Part shown: positions 1 through 8,700 of the stretch, piece after piece | Numbering within the stretch: the stretch's first letter is position 1 | Layout: each line of letters starts with the position of its first letter | From: an uncultured Clostridia bacterium | GTDB taxonomy: Bacteria; Bacillota; Clostridia; TANB77; CAG-508 | Direction of reading: 5' to 3' | Length of the DNA stretch: 10,530 bases | NCBI GenBank assembly: GCA_947632525.1 | Contig: CANRPQ010000040.1 | Span: 1-10,530, forward strand | The notes under the pieces: generated by a model | The model's input: the letters and a program-made list of their open reading frames with translations, nothing else | What the model was told of the DNA's origin: nothing | Databases searched by the model: none | Made by a program: the position numbers and the translations under genes

Positions 1-50
1 TTTTTTATTTTATATATATTATTATTTTTATATTTTAAATTTTCTTTCAT
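1..50 (-). CDS. Possible 5' end of an unknown gene, cut by the window edge
   Basis: An ATG at 50-48 opens a frame that stays open to the left edge (16 codons, starting MKENLKYKNNN). It begins two bases after the stop of the 25-codon ORF at 53-130. The only ribosome-binding candidate is a weak AAGTGA about 6 nt upstream. The codons are extremely A-rich, as random AT-rich DNA would also be, so 16 open codons are weak evidence. The protein is not recognised. It is listed because its position directly after a mini-ORF and a terminator-like hairpin would fit a gene controlled by that leader. Confidence 0.2.
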   Translation of the reverse strand, partial: MKENLKYKNNNIYKIK

Positions 51-52
51 TT

Positions 53-130
53 TTATTCACTTATCAAAAACCTTTTGGACGACAGTCTGGTGTGTGTGTG
101 TACAGCACCAACGGTTTTAGCTTTTGCCAT
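53..130 (-). CDS. Candidate 25-aa small protein or leader peptide
   Basis: ATG at 130-128 and TAA at 55-53 enclose 25 codons. The peptide starts MAKAKTVGAV, continues with a His-Thr-His-Thr run (CAC ACA CAC ACC, from the GT repeat) and ends LSSKRFLISE. It is basic and has no membrane segment. An AAAAGGAA Shine-Dalgarno-like sequence lies about 10-11 nt upstream, slightly far, and a promoter-like pair lies at 167-195. The surrounding 60 bases are about 43% G+C, far above the flanks. It matches no ribosomal or other small protein that I recognise. The His/Thr-rich stretch and the overlapping terminator-like hairpin (66-118) would suit a leader peptide, but the same bases could equally be a structured RNA that is not translated. 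Confidence 0.35.
   Translation of the reverse strand: MAKAKTVGAVHTHTRLSSKRFLISE
66..118 (-). terminator. Terminator-like hairpin overlapping the 25-codon ORF
   Basis: Read on the minus strand, AAAACC (118-113) can pair with GGTTTT (72-67) and the inner UUGG (111-108) with CCAA (78-75), with only a 1-nt and a 2-nt interruption between the stems. A run of five T follows from the 3' arm (70-66). The loop of about 29 nt holds the CA-rich repeat and may fold further (GGUG with CACC competes with the inner stem). As a terminator it would end a transcript of about 95 nt starting near 160. The long loop makes it weaker than a classical terminator. Confidence 0.4.
90..101. repeat. (GT)6 dinucleotide tract
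   Basis: Six perfect GT units on the plus strand (CA on the coding strand of the 25-codon ORF). Dinucleotide tracts in a reading frame can slip during replication and shift the frame. Here loss or gain of one unit would move the downstream part of the mini-ORF into another frame that runs only a few codons further. It is the only clear microsatellite in the window. Confidence 0.85.
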
Positions 131-166
131 TTTTAAATATTTCCTTTTCTTTTGTTTTACTATTAC

Positions 167-195
167 ATTGTACATTAACTATTTGTTTTTTACAA
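167..195 (-). promoter_or_regulatory. Promoter-like pair upstream of the 25-codon ORF
   Basis: On the minus strand a -35 TTGTAA (195-190) and a -10 TACAAT (172-167) are separated by exactly 17 bp. The -10 matches the sigma-A consensus in 5 of 6 positions, the -35 in 4 of 6. Transcription would start near 160, about 30 nt upstream of the ATG at 130. In DNA this AT-rich chance matches are common; the correct spacing and the ORF with a ribosome-binding candidate just downstream raise the likelihood. Confidence 0.45.
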
Positions 196-257
196 GTACC
201 TTTTTAAAATTTTCATGGATTTTTGTAGATTTTATTTTTCGTTGTAATTTTTAGGTT

Positions 258-299
258 AAGTTAAATAGCAAAAGCAAGTGTAAAACACTTATTTAACTT
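258..299 (-). terminator. Two-part hairpin at the end of the addA-dnaE operon
   Basis: An inner perfect 6-bp stem (AAGTGT 276-281 with ACACTT 285-290, loop of 3) is enclosed by a perfect 9-bp inverted repeat (AAGTTAAAT 258-266 and ATTTAACTT 291-299), with a 9-nt bulge on one side only. The structure covers the stop codon of the 63-aa gene. On the minus strand the inner stem is followed by GCTTTTGC, a short T run. It is AU-rich and would be a weak terminator or an mRNA 3'-end stabiliser. Confidence 0.4.
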
Positions 300-480
300 T
301 TACATTATCAACACTTGTATCTGTGTCTTCTATTATTTGAATATTCAGTTCATCAGTTTTGATTTTTTCTATTTTTTGTTCATAATAGTAGGCAACTCCA
401 CCTAAGCCTGCTAAGAATAATATTATCATTACTACTATTGTAATAATATAAGTTTTTAAATATACTATTTTATTTTCCAT
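289..480 (-). CDS. Small single-pass membrane protein, unknown function
   Basis: A 63-residue protein with a short N-terminal stretch (MENKIVYLK), one strongly hydrophobic segment at about residues 11-33 (rich in I, V, L and G, ending AYYY) and a charged tail of about 30 residues (EQKIEKIK, then acidic). This fits a bitopic membrane protein with a short water-soluble domain. No family is recognised and there is no lipobox. The start is well supported: GGGGGTG, close to the GGAGGTG ideal, lies 7 nt before the ATG. It follows dnaE with a 44-nt gap on the same strand and probably sits on the same mRNA. It need not be related to replication. The tail could interact with a partner, but nothing shows which. 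Confidence 0.75.
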   Translation of the reverse strand: MENKIVYLKTYIITIVVMIILFLAGLGGVAYYYEQKIEKIKTDELNIQIIEDTDTSVDNVKVK

Positions 481-524
481 AGTAATGCACCCCCATGTTT
501 AATTATTATACATTATTTTATATT

Positions 525-3500
525 TTAAATTTCTTTAATCCTTACTTTTTCTTTTCCTAGTATTTCTTCAAATTGATTTAATATTTCAGGAGTCATGTAA
601 ATTCCACCTGCTTTATCTATTTTTTCTCCGTTTACAATTTGTATACCTATATTGTTTCTATCTCCTTGAAAGAAATAAATAGCTCCTTTTAGTCTGTTTT
701 TTTGTTCTTCTGTTGCTTCTGTAATGTCTAATTCAAATACTTTTGGTTTATTTTCTGTAAATGCTTTAATAGTTCTTGCAACAATCTTTGGTTCTTCATC
801 TTCACTAATGCTAAGCTTTCCTTCCACTATTACAATGTTTTCTTCTACTATTTCAGAGTTGCAAGCTTGATAACAATTATCAAATACTATAAACTCGGTT
901 GGACCATATAAATCTTCAATTGTTACAAATGCCATTAGTTTATTGTTTTTTGTGTATTTCTTTTTTACGTTTGTAATAATTCCTGCATAAGTTACATTTT
1001 GACCGTCTTTAAATTCTGTTTGATGTTCTTCATAGGTTTGTTCTCTTTTAAATTCTCCTTGGTCTATTGAGTCTGTTTGATTTTCTGATGCTATTTGTTT
1101 TAATATAAATGTATTTATATTTGTTTTTGCTTCTATTTGAGCCCTCATATTTTCTAATGGATGCCCTGATATATATAAGCCAAGCATTTCTTTTTCTTGT
1201 GATAGCATTTCTTTTTTATCATATTCTGGTAATGTAGTATAGTTGTATTTTATTTTTTCATTTTCTTTGGTAGTTCCACCTAAATCGAACATTGAAACTT
1301 GTCCGTCAAGACTATTTTTTCTATTATTTGCAATTGTATCGATAATTGTTTCAAATGATGCTAATAGTGTTTTTCTAGTTTGCCCTAAATTGTCAAATGC
1401 CCCTGCTTTGATTAAACTTTCAATGCATTTTTTATTTACTGAGGAATCCTTTATTCTTTCACAAAAATCACTAAAGTCTTTGTATTCTCCGTTTTTTTCT
1501 CTTTCTGCTACAATTTCATCTACAGCCGATGTTCCAACATTTTTAATGCTTCCCATTCCAAAACGAATTTGGTTATTATCAACTGTAAATTTAGTATTAC
1601 TTTTATTAATATCTGGTTTTAGAATTTCAATTGATAATCTTTTACATTCTTCTACATAACCTGGTATTTTGTCTTGATTTCCTAAAAAGCTATTAAGCAT
1701 TGCTGCCATGAATTCTGCAGGGTAGTATGCTTTTAGGTATGCGGTTCTATATGATATCACCGCATAAGCTGCTGCATGTGATTTGTTAAATGCATACTTT
1801 GCAAATTCAGCCATTTCGTCAAATATTTTGTTAGCAGACTTTTCATCTATACCGTTTCTTACACAACCTGGAACAACTACATTTCCATTTTCATCTACTT
1901 GTCCATTTATGAATATTTCTCTTTCTTTTGCCATTACATCTAATTTTTTCTTTCCCATGGCTCTTCTTACTAAGTCTGCTCTACCAAGAGAATATCCTGC
2001 TAAATCTCTTACTATTTGCATTACTTGCTCTTGATAAACCATACATCCATAGGTAACTTCTAGTATTGGTTTTAGAGAAGGATGTGTATATACTGCATGT
2101 TGTGGGTCTTTTTTATTTGCAATATATCTTGGAATTTGATCCATAGGACCTGGACGATATAGTGAAACACCTGCAATTATATCTTCTAAACAGTCTGGCT
2201 TTAGTTCTTTCATGAAGTTAGTCATTCCTTGGCTTTCAAATTGGAATATACCAACTGAATCTCCGTTTTGCCATAGTTTATATACCTTAGGGTCATTCAT
2301 AATTTCATCAAATTGTACATCTATTCCTTGATTTTGCTTAACCAAATCAATTGTATCTTGAATAACTGTTAGTGTGCGAAGCCCCAAAAAGTCCATTTTT
2401 AAAAGTCCTAATTCTTCTAGTGTTGTCATTATATATTGTGTTGAAATTACACCGTCTCTTGAATAAAGTGGAACATAACTTACAACTGGATTTTTGGTAA
2501 TTACTATACCGCAAGCGTGTGTAGAAGCCTGCCTTGGCATACCTTCTAATGCCATTGCAATGTCTAACAATTTTTTTATTGTCTCATCTGTATCATATAG
2601 TTCTTTTAATTCTATATTTTTTTCCATTGCTTTTTGAATTGTAATATGTATTTCGTTTGGTATCATTTTTGCTAATTTATCGGCTTCTGCATATGGTAAA
2701 TCTAATACTCTTGCAACATCACGAATAACCATTCTGGCAGACATAGTTCCAAAAGTAATAATCTGAGAAACATGGTCTTTTCCATATTTTTGTTCTACAT
2801 ATTCAATTACTTTATCCCTTTTTTCATAGCAAAAGTCCACGTCAAAATCGGGCATACTTATTCTTTCTGGATTTAAAAAACGTTCAAAAAGAAGTCCATA
2901 AGCAATTGGGTCAATGTCTGTAATTCCTATTGCGTATGCTACAATTGAGCCAGCACCTGAACCACGACCAGGGCCTACTGGTATATCATGTGTTTTGGCA
3001 TAGTGAATATAGTCCCATACTATAAGGAAATAATCAACATATCCCATTTTATTAATTACACCAAGTTCGAATTTTGTTCTGTCCTGAATTTCTTTTGAAG
3101 GGTTATCACCATATCTATTTTTAATTCCATCATTTGTTAGTTTTTCTAAATAATCATAATGGGTAGCAAATTCTTTTGGTACATCATAATTAGGTAAAAT
3201 TGTATGTCCAAATTCAAATTCTACATTACATTTTTCTGCTATTTTAACAGTATTTTCTATTGCTTCTGGAACATTGCTGAAATATTCACTCATTTCTTCT
3301 GGAGATTTTACATATAATTCTTCTGTATCAAAGCGCATTCTATCTTCATCTGTCATTCTTTTTCCTGTTTGAATACATAGTAATACTTCATGATTGTATG
3401 CGTCCTCTCTTTTCAAATAATGAGCATCATTAGTGGCAACTAGTGGAATGTCTAATTCGTGAGAAAGTTCTATTAGTTTTTGGTTTGCTAGTACTTGTTC

Positions 3501-4040
3501 TTTAATTCCATTGTTTTGAATTTCTAAGTAATAGTCTTCACCAAAAATAGATTTATGCCACAAAGCTACTTTTTTGGCTTTTTCCATGTCATTTGCCATA
3601 ATTGCTTGATTTACTTCTCCTGCTAAGCAAGCACTACAGCAAATTAAACCTTTATGATATTTTTCTAAGATTTCATGGTCAATACGTGGTTTATAGTAAA
3701 AACCTTCTATATATCCTAATGATACTAGTTGTGCTAAGTTTTTATAGCCTTCATTATCTTTTGCAAGTAATATTAAGTGACTATATTTGCTATCTAAGTT
3801 TGGGTCTTTATCAAATCTAGAGCGTGGTGCTACATATACTTCACATCCTATAATTGGCTTTATGCCATTTGATTTGCATGCTTTATAAAAGTCAATCGCA
3901 CCAAACATAGCACCATGGTCTGTAATTGCCATAGCGTCCATGCCTAACTCTTTTGCCCTAACAGGTAAATCTTTTATTCTGTTTGCTCCGTCTAGTAAGC
4001 TAAATTCACTATGTATATGTAAGTGTACAAAGTTTGACAT
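525..4040 (-). CDS. dnaE: DNA polymerase III subunit alpha (DnaE)
   Basis: The catalytic alpha subunit of the C-family replicative polymerase, 1171 residues, full length. Order of domains: PHP domain (about 1-210), polymerase core with the GPGRGSGAGS loop (356-365), the PDFDVDF motif (397-403), helix-hairpin-helix region (about 800-890), clamp-binding peptide QVSMFDL (914-920) and OB-fold (about 1010-1090). Catalytic aspartates are D398, D400 and D550, matching D401, D403 and D555 of the E. coli enzyme. The PHP metal ligands all look present (H8, H10, D17, H42, E67, H88, C138, D205, H207), so a metal-dependent proofreading activity is plausible. In Firmicutes such a DnaE usually works beside PolC, which is not in this window. 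The Shine-Dalgarno AAGGAG sits 7 nt before the ATG and overlaps the stop of the preceding FAD gene (11-nt gap), indicating coupled expression. Confidence 0.97.
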   Translation of the reverse strand: MSNFVHLHIHSEFSLLDGANRIKDLPVRAKELGMDAMAITDHGAMFGAIDFYKACKSNGIKPIIGCEVYVAPRSRFDKDPNLDSKYSHLILLAKDNEGYKNLAQLVSLGYIEGFYYKPRIDHEILEKYHKGLICCSACLAGEVNQAIMANDMEKAKKVALWHKSIFGEDYYLEIQNNGIKEQVLANQKLIELSHELDIPLVATNDAHYLKREDAYNHEVLLCIQTGKRMTDEDRMRFDTEELYVKSPEEMSEYFSNVPEAIENTVKIAEKCNVEFEFGHTILPNYDVPKEFATHYDYLEKLTNDGIKNRYGDNPSKEIQDRTKFELGVINKMGYVDYFLIVWDYIHYAKTHDIPVGPGRGSGAGSIVAYAIGITDIDPIAYGLLFERFLNPERISMPDFDVDFCYEKRDKVIEYVEQKYGKDHVSQIITFGTMSARMVIRDVARVLDLPYAEADKLAKMIPNEIHITIQKAMEKNIELKELYDTDETIKKLLDIAMALEGMPRQASTHACGIVITKNPVVSYVPLYSRDGVISTQYIMTTLEELGLLKMDFLGLRTLTVIQDTIDLVKQNQGIDVQFDEIMNDPKVYKLWQNGDSVGIFQFESQGMTNFMKELKPDCLEDIIAGVSLYRPGPMDQIPRYIANKKDPQHAVYTHPSLKPILEVTYGCMVYQEQVMQIVRDLAGYSLGRADLVRRAMGKKKLDVMAKEREIFINGQVDENGNVVVPGCVRNGIDEKSANKIFDEMAEFAKYAFNKSHAAAYAVISYRTAYLKAYYPAEFMAAMLNSFLGNQDKIPGYVEECKRLSIEILKPDINKSNTKFTVDNNQIRFGMGSIKNVGTSAVDEIVAEREKNGEYKDFSDFCERIKDSSVNKKCIESLIKAGAFDNLGQTRKTLLASFETIIDTIANNRKNSLDGQVSMFDLGGTTKENEKIKYNYTTLPEYDKKEMLSQEKEMLGLYISGHPLENMRAQIEAKTNINTFILKQIASENQTDSIDQGEFKREQTYEEHQTEFKDGQNVTYAGIITNVKKKYTKNNKLMAFVTIEDLYGPTEFIVFDNCYQACNSEIVEENIVIVEGKLSISEDEEPKIVARTIKAFTENKPKVFELDITEATEEQKNRLKGAIYFFQGDRNNIGIQIVNGEKIDKAGGIYMTPEILNQFEEILGKEKVRIKEI

Positions 4041-4051
4041 TATTTTTCTCC

Positions 4052-5491
4052 TTATTTTTCTGCTAATATTCTTGCCATTTGAACACCTGATGCTGATGCC
4101 ATCATTAATCCTCTTGTCATTCCTCCACCGTCTCCAATAGAATATAACCCTTTTACACTGGTTTCAAAGTTATTATCTATTACTACTTGATTACTATAAA
4201 ATTTAATTTCAGGTGCATATAGTAAATTGTCTGGGTCTGCAAATCCTTCAATTACTTTATCCATGCTACGAATAAAGTTTAGAATGTCTGTCATCGTTCT
4301 ATAACCAATTGCATAGGTTATATCTCCTGGTACTGCTGATTTTAAAGTTGGTACTACACTGTTTTTATTAAGTTCTTGTTCCCATGTTCTTTTTCCACGA
4401 TAAATATCGCCTAATCTTTGTACCAATATATTTCCTGCACCTAATTCGTTAACATTTTTTGCTACATTTCTTCCATAGTCAATTGGCTTATTAAATGGAT
4501 ATGTAAAATGGTGTGATACCAAAATTGCCAAGTTTGTGTTGGTACTTTTTCTTTCTTTATATGAGTGCCCATTTACTAAGCTTAAGTTATTATCATATAC
4601 TTCAGATGCTACAAATCCACTTGGATTTTGACAAAATGTTCTTACTTTATCCTTAAATGGACCTGGTCTTCCTATAAATTTTCCTTCATACATGTATGTA
4701 TTTACTTCTTTCATAATTTCGTCAGGTAATTCATAGCGAACTCCAATATCAACTACTCCAGAGGTTGTTTTTATATTATGCTTATCACACATATTTACTA
4801 GCCAGTTGGCACCTTTTCTTCCTACTGCAATTACAACATTATCACTATATACTTCTTCTAGTTCCGCTTCTTCATTTAACAATTGGCTAGCTGGTTTTAT
4901 TTTAACACCTTTAATTACATTTTTATCAATTATTAAATCATGTACAATGGTTTGATATCTAATTTCAACATTGTTTTCTGTTAAATAATCTTCTAGTTTT
5001 TTATATAATTCATGTGCCTTTTCAGTTCCTAAATGGCGAATTGGAATATTTATTAAATTAATTCCTTCTTTTTTTGCTTTGTTATAAATTTCTTTAATTT
5101 CTTTTTTATGTTCTGTTCCTTCAAGTTTAGTATCTGCACCAAATTTTAAATATATTTTATCGCAATAATCAATTAATTCCTTTGTTTTATTAACGCCAAT
5201 ATATTGATGTAAAATTCCACCAATATAGATATCATCATCTTCCTCATTATATAGTGATAATTTACCGTCTGAAAATGCCCCTGCTCCTGAAAATCCACTG
5301 GTAATATTACAAAATGGCTTACATTTGATGCAATTTCCTGTTTTATCAATTGGGCAATATCTGTCTTCTACTTTTTTTCCTTGCTCTATTAATAAAATTT
5401 TTTTATCTTTATGTAGTTGAATAAGCTCATATGCCATAAATATTGAACTTGGCCCAGCTCCTACTACAATGATATCATATTTTTCCTTCAT
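4052..5491 (-). CDS. Uncharacterised FAD-dependent dehydrogenase (COG2509 type)
   Basis: A flavoprotein of 479 residues. The N-terminus has a Rossmann nucleotide-binding motif GAGPSS (11-16); the third glycine of the usual GxGxxG is a serine. E36 at the end of the second strand (LLIEQ) fits binding of the FAD ribose. A four-cysteine cluster follows, C46-x7-C54-x2-C57-x3-C61, and then the family-typical GFSGAGAFSDGKL. Near the C-terminus GDGGG (453-457) should contact the FAD phosphates. COG2509 proteins are annotated as FAD-dependent dehydrogenases; their substrate is not known to me. The cysteines could bind a metal or Fe-S centre or form a redox pair, which is inference. Start choice: a GTG three codons upstream (5500) directly abuts the Shine-Dalgarno AGGAAGG, so translation cannot sensibly begin there; the ATG at 5491-5489 lies 9 nt downstream. 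The gene lies 16 nt after rqcP and 11 nt before dnaE. Confidence 0.9.
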   Translation of the reverse strand: MKEKYDIIVVGAGPSSIFMAYELIQLHKDKKILLIEQGKKVEDRYCPIDKTGNCIKCKPFCNITSGFSGAGAFSDGKLSLYNEEDDDIYIGGILHQYIGVNKTKELIDYCDKIYLKFGADTKLEGTEHKKEIKEIYNKAKKEGINLINIPIRHLGTEKAHELYKKLEDYLTENNVEIRYQTIVHDLIIDKNVIKGVKIKPASQLLNEEAELEEVYSDNVVIAVGRKGANWLVNMCDKHNIKTTSGVVDIGVRYELPDEIMKEVNTYMYEGKFIGRPGPFKDKVRTFCQNPSGFVASEVYDNNLSLVNGHSYKERKSTNTNLAILVSHHFTYPFNKPIDYGRNVAKNVNELGAGNILVQRLGDIYRGKRTWEQELNKNSVVPTLKSAVPGDITYAIGYRTMTDILNFIRSMDKVIEGFADPDNLLYAPEIKFYSNQVVIDNNFETSVKGLYSIGDGGGMTRGLMMASASGVQMARILAEK

Positions 5492-5500
5492 GCATTTCAC

Positions 5501-5507
5501 CCTTCCT
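5501..5507 (-). promoter_or_regulatory. Shine-Dalgarno that fixes the FAD gene start
   Basis: AGGAAGG on the minus strand directly follows the rqcP stop codon (5510-5508). It has no spacing to the GTG at 5500 but 9 nt to the ATG at 5491, which supports the ATG as the start and suggests translational coupling with rqcP. Confidence 0.7.
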
Positions 5508-5744
5508 TTATAACATTTTTATCAAAGTTTCAATTGGTTCGCTTTGTTTTTGTGGAATTTTTAAGACTTCAAATTTAGAAATTTTATCTCCAAATTTAAT
5601 TTCTACTTTATCCCCTATTTTTACTTCGTAACTTGGTTTTACTGTTTTTCCATTAACAGAAATTCTGCCTCCGTCTGCTGCTTCGTTTGCTACTGTTCTT
5701 CTCTTAATTATTGCTGACATCTTTAAAAATTTATCTATACGCAT
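5508..5744 (-). CDS. rqcP: S4-domain RNA-binding protein RqcP (YabO family)
   Basis: A 78-residue protein that is almost entirely one S4 RNA-binding domain. It begins MRIDKFLKMS, followed by KRRT (14-17) and the typical GRISVNGKTVKPSYEVKIGD stretch (26-45). Length and sequence agree with the RqcP/YabO family, including R2 and R16, which I recall as functionally important in the B. subtilis protein. RqcP binds the large ribosomal subunit with peptidyl-tRNA in the ribosome-associated quality control pathway and helps RqcH add alanine tails to stalled nascent chains. A role like Hsp15 (HslR) is the alternative. In Bacillus the gene sits near yabP, yabQ and divIC; here it lies between addA (34-nt gap) and a flavoprotein gene. 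The Shine-Dalgarno AAGGA is 8 nt upstream of the ATG. Confidence 0.88.
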   Translation of the reverse strand: MRIDKFLKMSAIIKRRTVANEAADGGRISVNGKTVKPSYEVKIGDKVEIKFGDKISKFEVLKIPQKQSEPIETLIKML

Positions 5745-5778
5745 ATTTATTTTCCTTTCTACTAAAGTGATGATGTTT

Positions 5779-8700
5779 CTATATTGAAACTTGCTTCCAA
5801 TTACAGTTAGCTAAGCAAATTTGTGCAGTGGTAACTTGCTTTCCTAATGCCTGTTCCAAAGCTTTACGATAAATATCAATTTGTATTTTATATTTTTCTG
5901 CTACCTCTTTTTCTTTTCCTTTTGGTACATAGTCTGTTTTAAAGTCTACCAAATGAATTTGATTGTTTTTATCAATATAATATAAATCTATAATTCCCTG
6001 TACTAAAATATTCTTTTCAGAATTTGATTTCTGTGCTTCTTCAAATATTTCTTTTGCTGGTAAGTTTATATAAAAAGGTTGCTCTTTATGTATTTCTTTT
6101 GCCTGTGCTAAATTTTTAAATAATTCTGATTGTGTGTATGAATATACCAAATTTTTATCTATTGCATCTGCTTCTGTTTCAGATATAATTTGTTTTTCTA
6201 CAAGTTCTTGAATTAAATTATTAACATCTTGTATTTGATAATCTTTTTTTTCATTTATTTTTTGAATACATAAATGAATTAAAGTTCCCCTTTGTGCTGG
6301 AGTAATATCAGATACATTTTCTTCTTCTAAATTTTCTGGTTTTATTAATTGTTTATTATTTTCTGATATCTCTATATTTTCCTCTGATTTATTTTGACTA
6401 TCAAAATAAGATATTTCATTTAGTTTTTCTTGTTTTATTTTACTTACAGATGTTTTTGTTGGAAGTTTAGTATCTATTTCATATTGATATTTCCATTCTA
6501 ATATATTTCTTATCTTTTCAATATTTTCTTCATCATTATCAATTTTTTCTTCAATAATATTTTGAATATTGTTTTCCTGTTGCTCATCTTTAGTTTTTAA
6601 TTCTTTTATTAAATCATCTTTTGAATACACTTTTAAGTTCATAATTTCAGGTAACTTTAGATTTTTGCCTTTTAATGAAATATTTTTGTTTTCATTAAAT
6701 ATATATACATATTCTATCCAGTCTAAATATGAATTACATTTTTTTATTAATCTACTATCTATTTTAAAGTTCTCTGTATCTGGATAAATAGATAAATTTT
6801 TTCTTTTTTCTTGTAAAGATTTTTGTAAGTCCTTACTTCTTCCAGTAATTATTAGTTTTTCTTTTGCCCTTGTTAATGCTACATACAAAATTCTTTCTTC
6901 TTCTGAAAGAGTTTCTTGTTTTACTTTCAATGAGATTGCTTGCTTTGCAACTGTATTATACTTTATTTTTTTATTAATATCAATTAATGTAGGTCCAAAT
7001 CCTAAATCTTGGTGTAGTAGAATTGTGTCATTTAAGTCTTTTAAATTAAACTTTTTATGACTGTTGCATAGGAAAACTACTGGGAACTCTAAACCTTTAC
7101 TTTTATGAATACTCATTATTCGTATAACATTTGCAGTTTCTCCAATTAGTTTTGCTGAAACCGTGTCACTACTTTGCTTATGTAGTTTTTCTATAAATTG
7201 AATAAAATTAAATAAACCTTTAAAGCTTGCTGTTTCATATTGCTTTGCTTTTTCAAATAGCATTTTTAAATTAGCCTGCCTTATTGCACCACTTGGCAAT
7301 AGCCCAACATATTGGTAGTATCCTGTATCTAAGTAAATTTGCCAAATAAGTTCATTTAGTGGTAAGTATTCTGACTGTTCTCTCCATTTTTCTAGTTTTT
7401 CAAGTAGTTTTTCTATTTTTTCTTTTAATGGCTTTTCACAAGATATTCTTGCTTTTAAAAGAGCTTCATAAAAATTGCAATTTCTGTCTGCTAATCTAAT
7501 ATTAATTAAATCATTGTCTGTAAAGTTTCCTATATTGGACCTTAATACTACAACTAAAGGTATATCTTGCATTGGATTATTTATTAATTTTAAAATAGAT
7601 AGAATTGTTTCAACTTCTACGCTTTCTAAATATGAAGTAGAGCTGTCACTAAATACTGGTAATCCAATTTCTGATAATTCTTTTTCATATATTGTTGCTA
7701 ACGTATTTGTAGATCTTAATAAAATTACAATATCTTTTGGTTCTATGTGTCTATATCCAACTTTTTTATCATATATATTATAATTACTATCTAAAAGTTC
7801 TTTTACTCTATTGGCTACAAATCTTGCTTCTAATACATCATCTTCTATTCGCTCTGTTTCTTCTTTATCTTCTTCTCCTTTAATTGCTGTAATTGTTTCG
7901 TTTTCTTTCATATCAATAATATTAAGTTCGGTAATTCTTTCGTGGTCTATGTTTTGAATTGATGTTTCATTATTGCTTTTATCTATATTCTCTATTTCAG
8001 GGTAGTTTGCACCATAATTTAAATATTCATTTTCATTATAATTAATATCTCCAAGTTCTTTACTCATTATTTCTTCAAATACTAAATTGGTAATATCTAG
8101 TATGTTATTTCTACTTCTGAAATTACGGAATAATTGAATTTTTAAATCATTATTTATATCATTTGCAAATAGTTCGTCCTTATTTTTATACTTTTCATAT
8201 TTTTGTAAAAATAGCTCTGGCCTTGCTTGTCTAAATTTATATATGCTTTGTTTAACATCTCCTACCATAAAAATATTATTTCCTTTAGAAATACTATTTA
8301 AAATAGATTCTTGTACTAAGTTACTATCTTGATATTCATCAATTGCAATTTCTTCAAATTTCTCTTCATATTTTTTTGCAACTGCTTTTTTTTCTCCATT
8401 TTCGTCTAATAAAATCTTTAATGCAAAATGTTCAATATCATTAAAATCAATACAATTTTTTTCTCTTTTTTTGTCGGCAAAATTATTGCTAAATTCTAAA
8501 ACTATTTTTTCTATTTTTTTTAATGTTAAATATGTAGTTTCAAAGTGTTTATAAATTTCTGAAGAATTGTGATTTATTAAAATTTGTATTTTTTCTTTTA
8601 TTGCTTTTTTTACGTTGTCTCTCACTTCTTTTGCTTCTTCTTTTATGTCTAATGTTACTTTTTTATCTACTGGCCATTTTATAAAATTGATTCTATGAAT

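Noticed and set aside
66..130. Small SRP RNA, suggested by GGTGCTGT on the minus strand
   Set aside because: The conserved SRP tetraloop region (GGAAG-type loop with its flanking AGCA/ACC pairs) is missing, and the element is too short.
505..533. Possible internal promoter before the 63-aa gene
   Set aside because: A TATAAT (510-505, minus) is present, but the hexamer 17 bp upstream (GAAATT) does not resemble a -35; such -10 matches are expected by chance in this AT-rich DNA.
1243..1659. Plus-strand frame of 138 codons inside dnaE
   Set aside because: It lies antisense to a fully conserved part of dnaE, has no ribosome-binding site and gives a low-complexity S/L/F-rich product typical of the reverse of an AT-rich gene. 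Other plus-strand frames inside dnaE and addA (near 1783, 3602, 6569 and 7475) were rejected for the same reasons.
5492..5500. GTG start of the FAD gene three codons upstream
   Set aside because: The GTG touches the Shine-Dalgarno with no spacing, while the ATG at 5491 is 9 nt away and starts right before the Rossmann strand.
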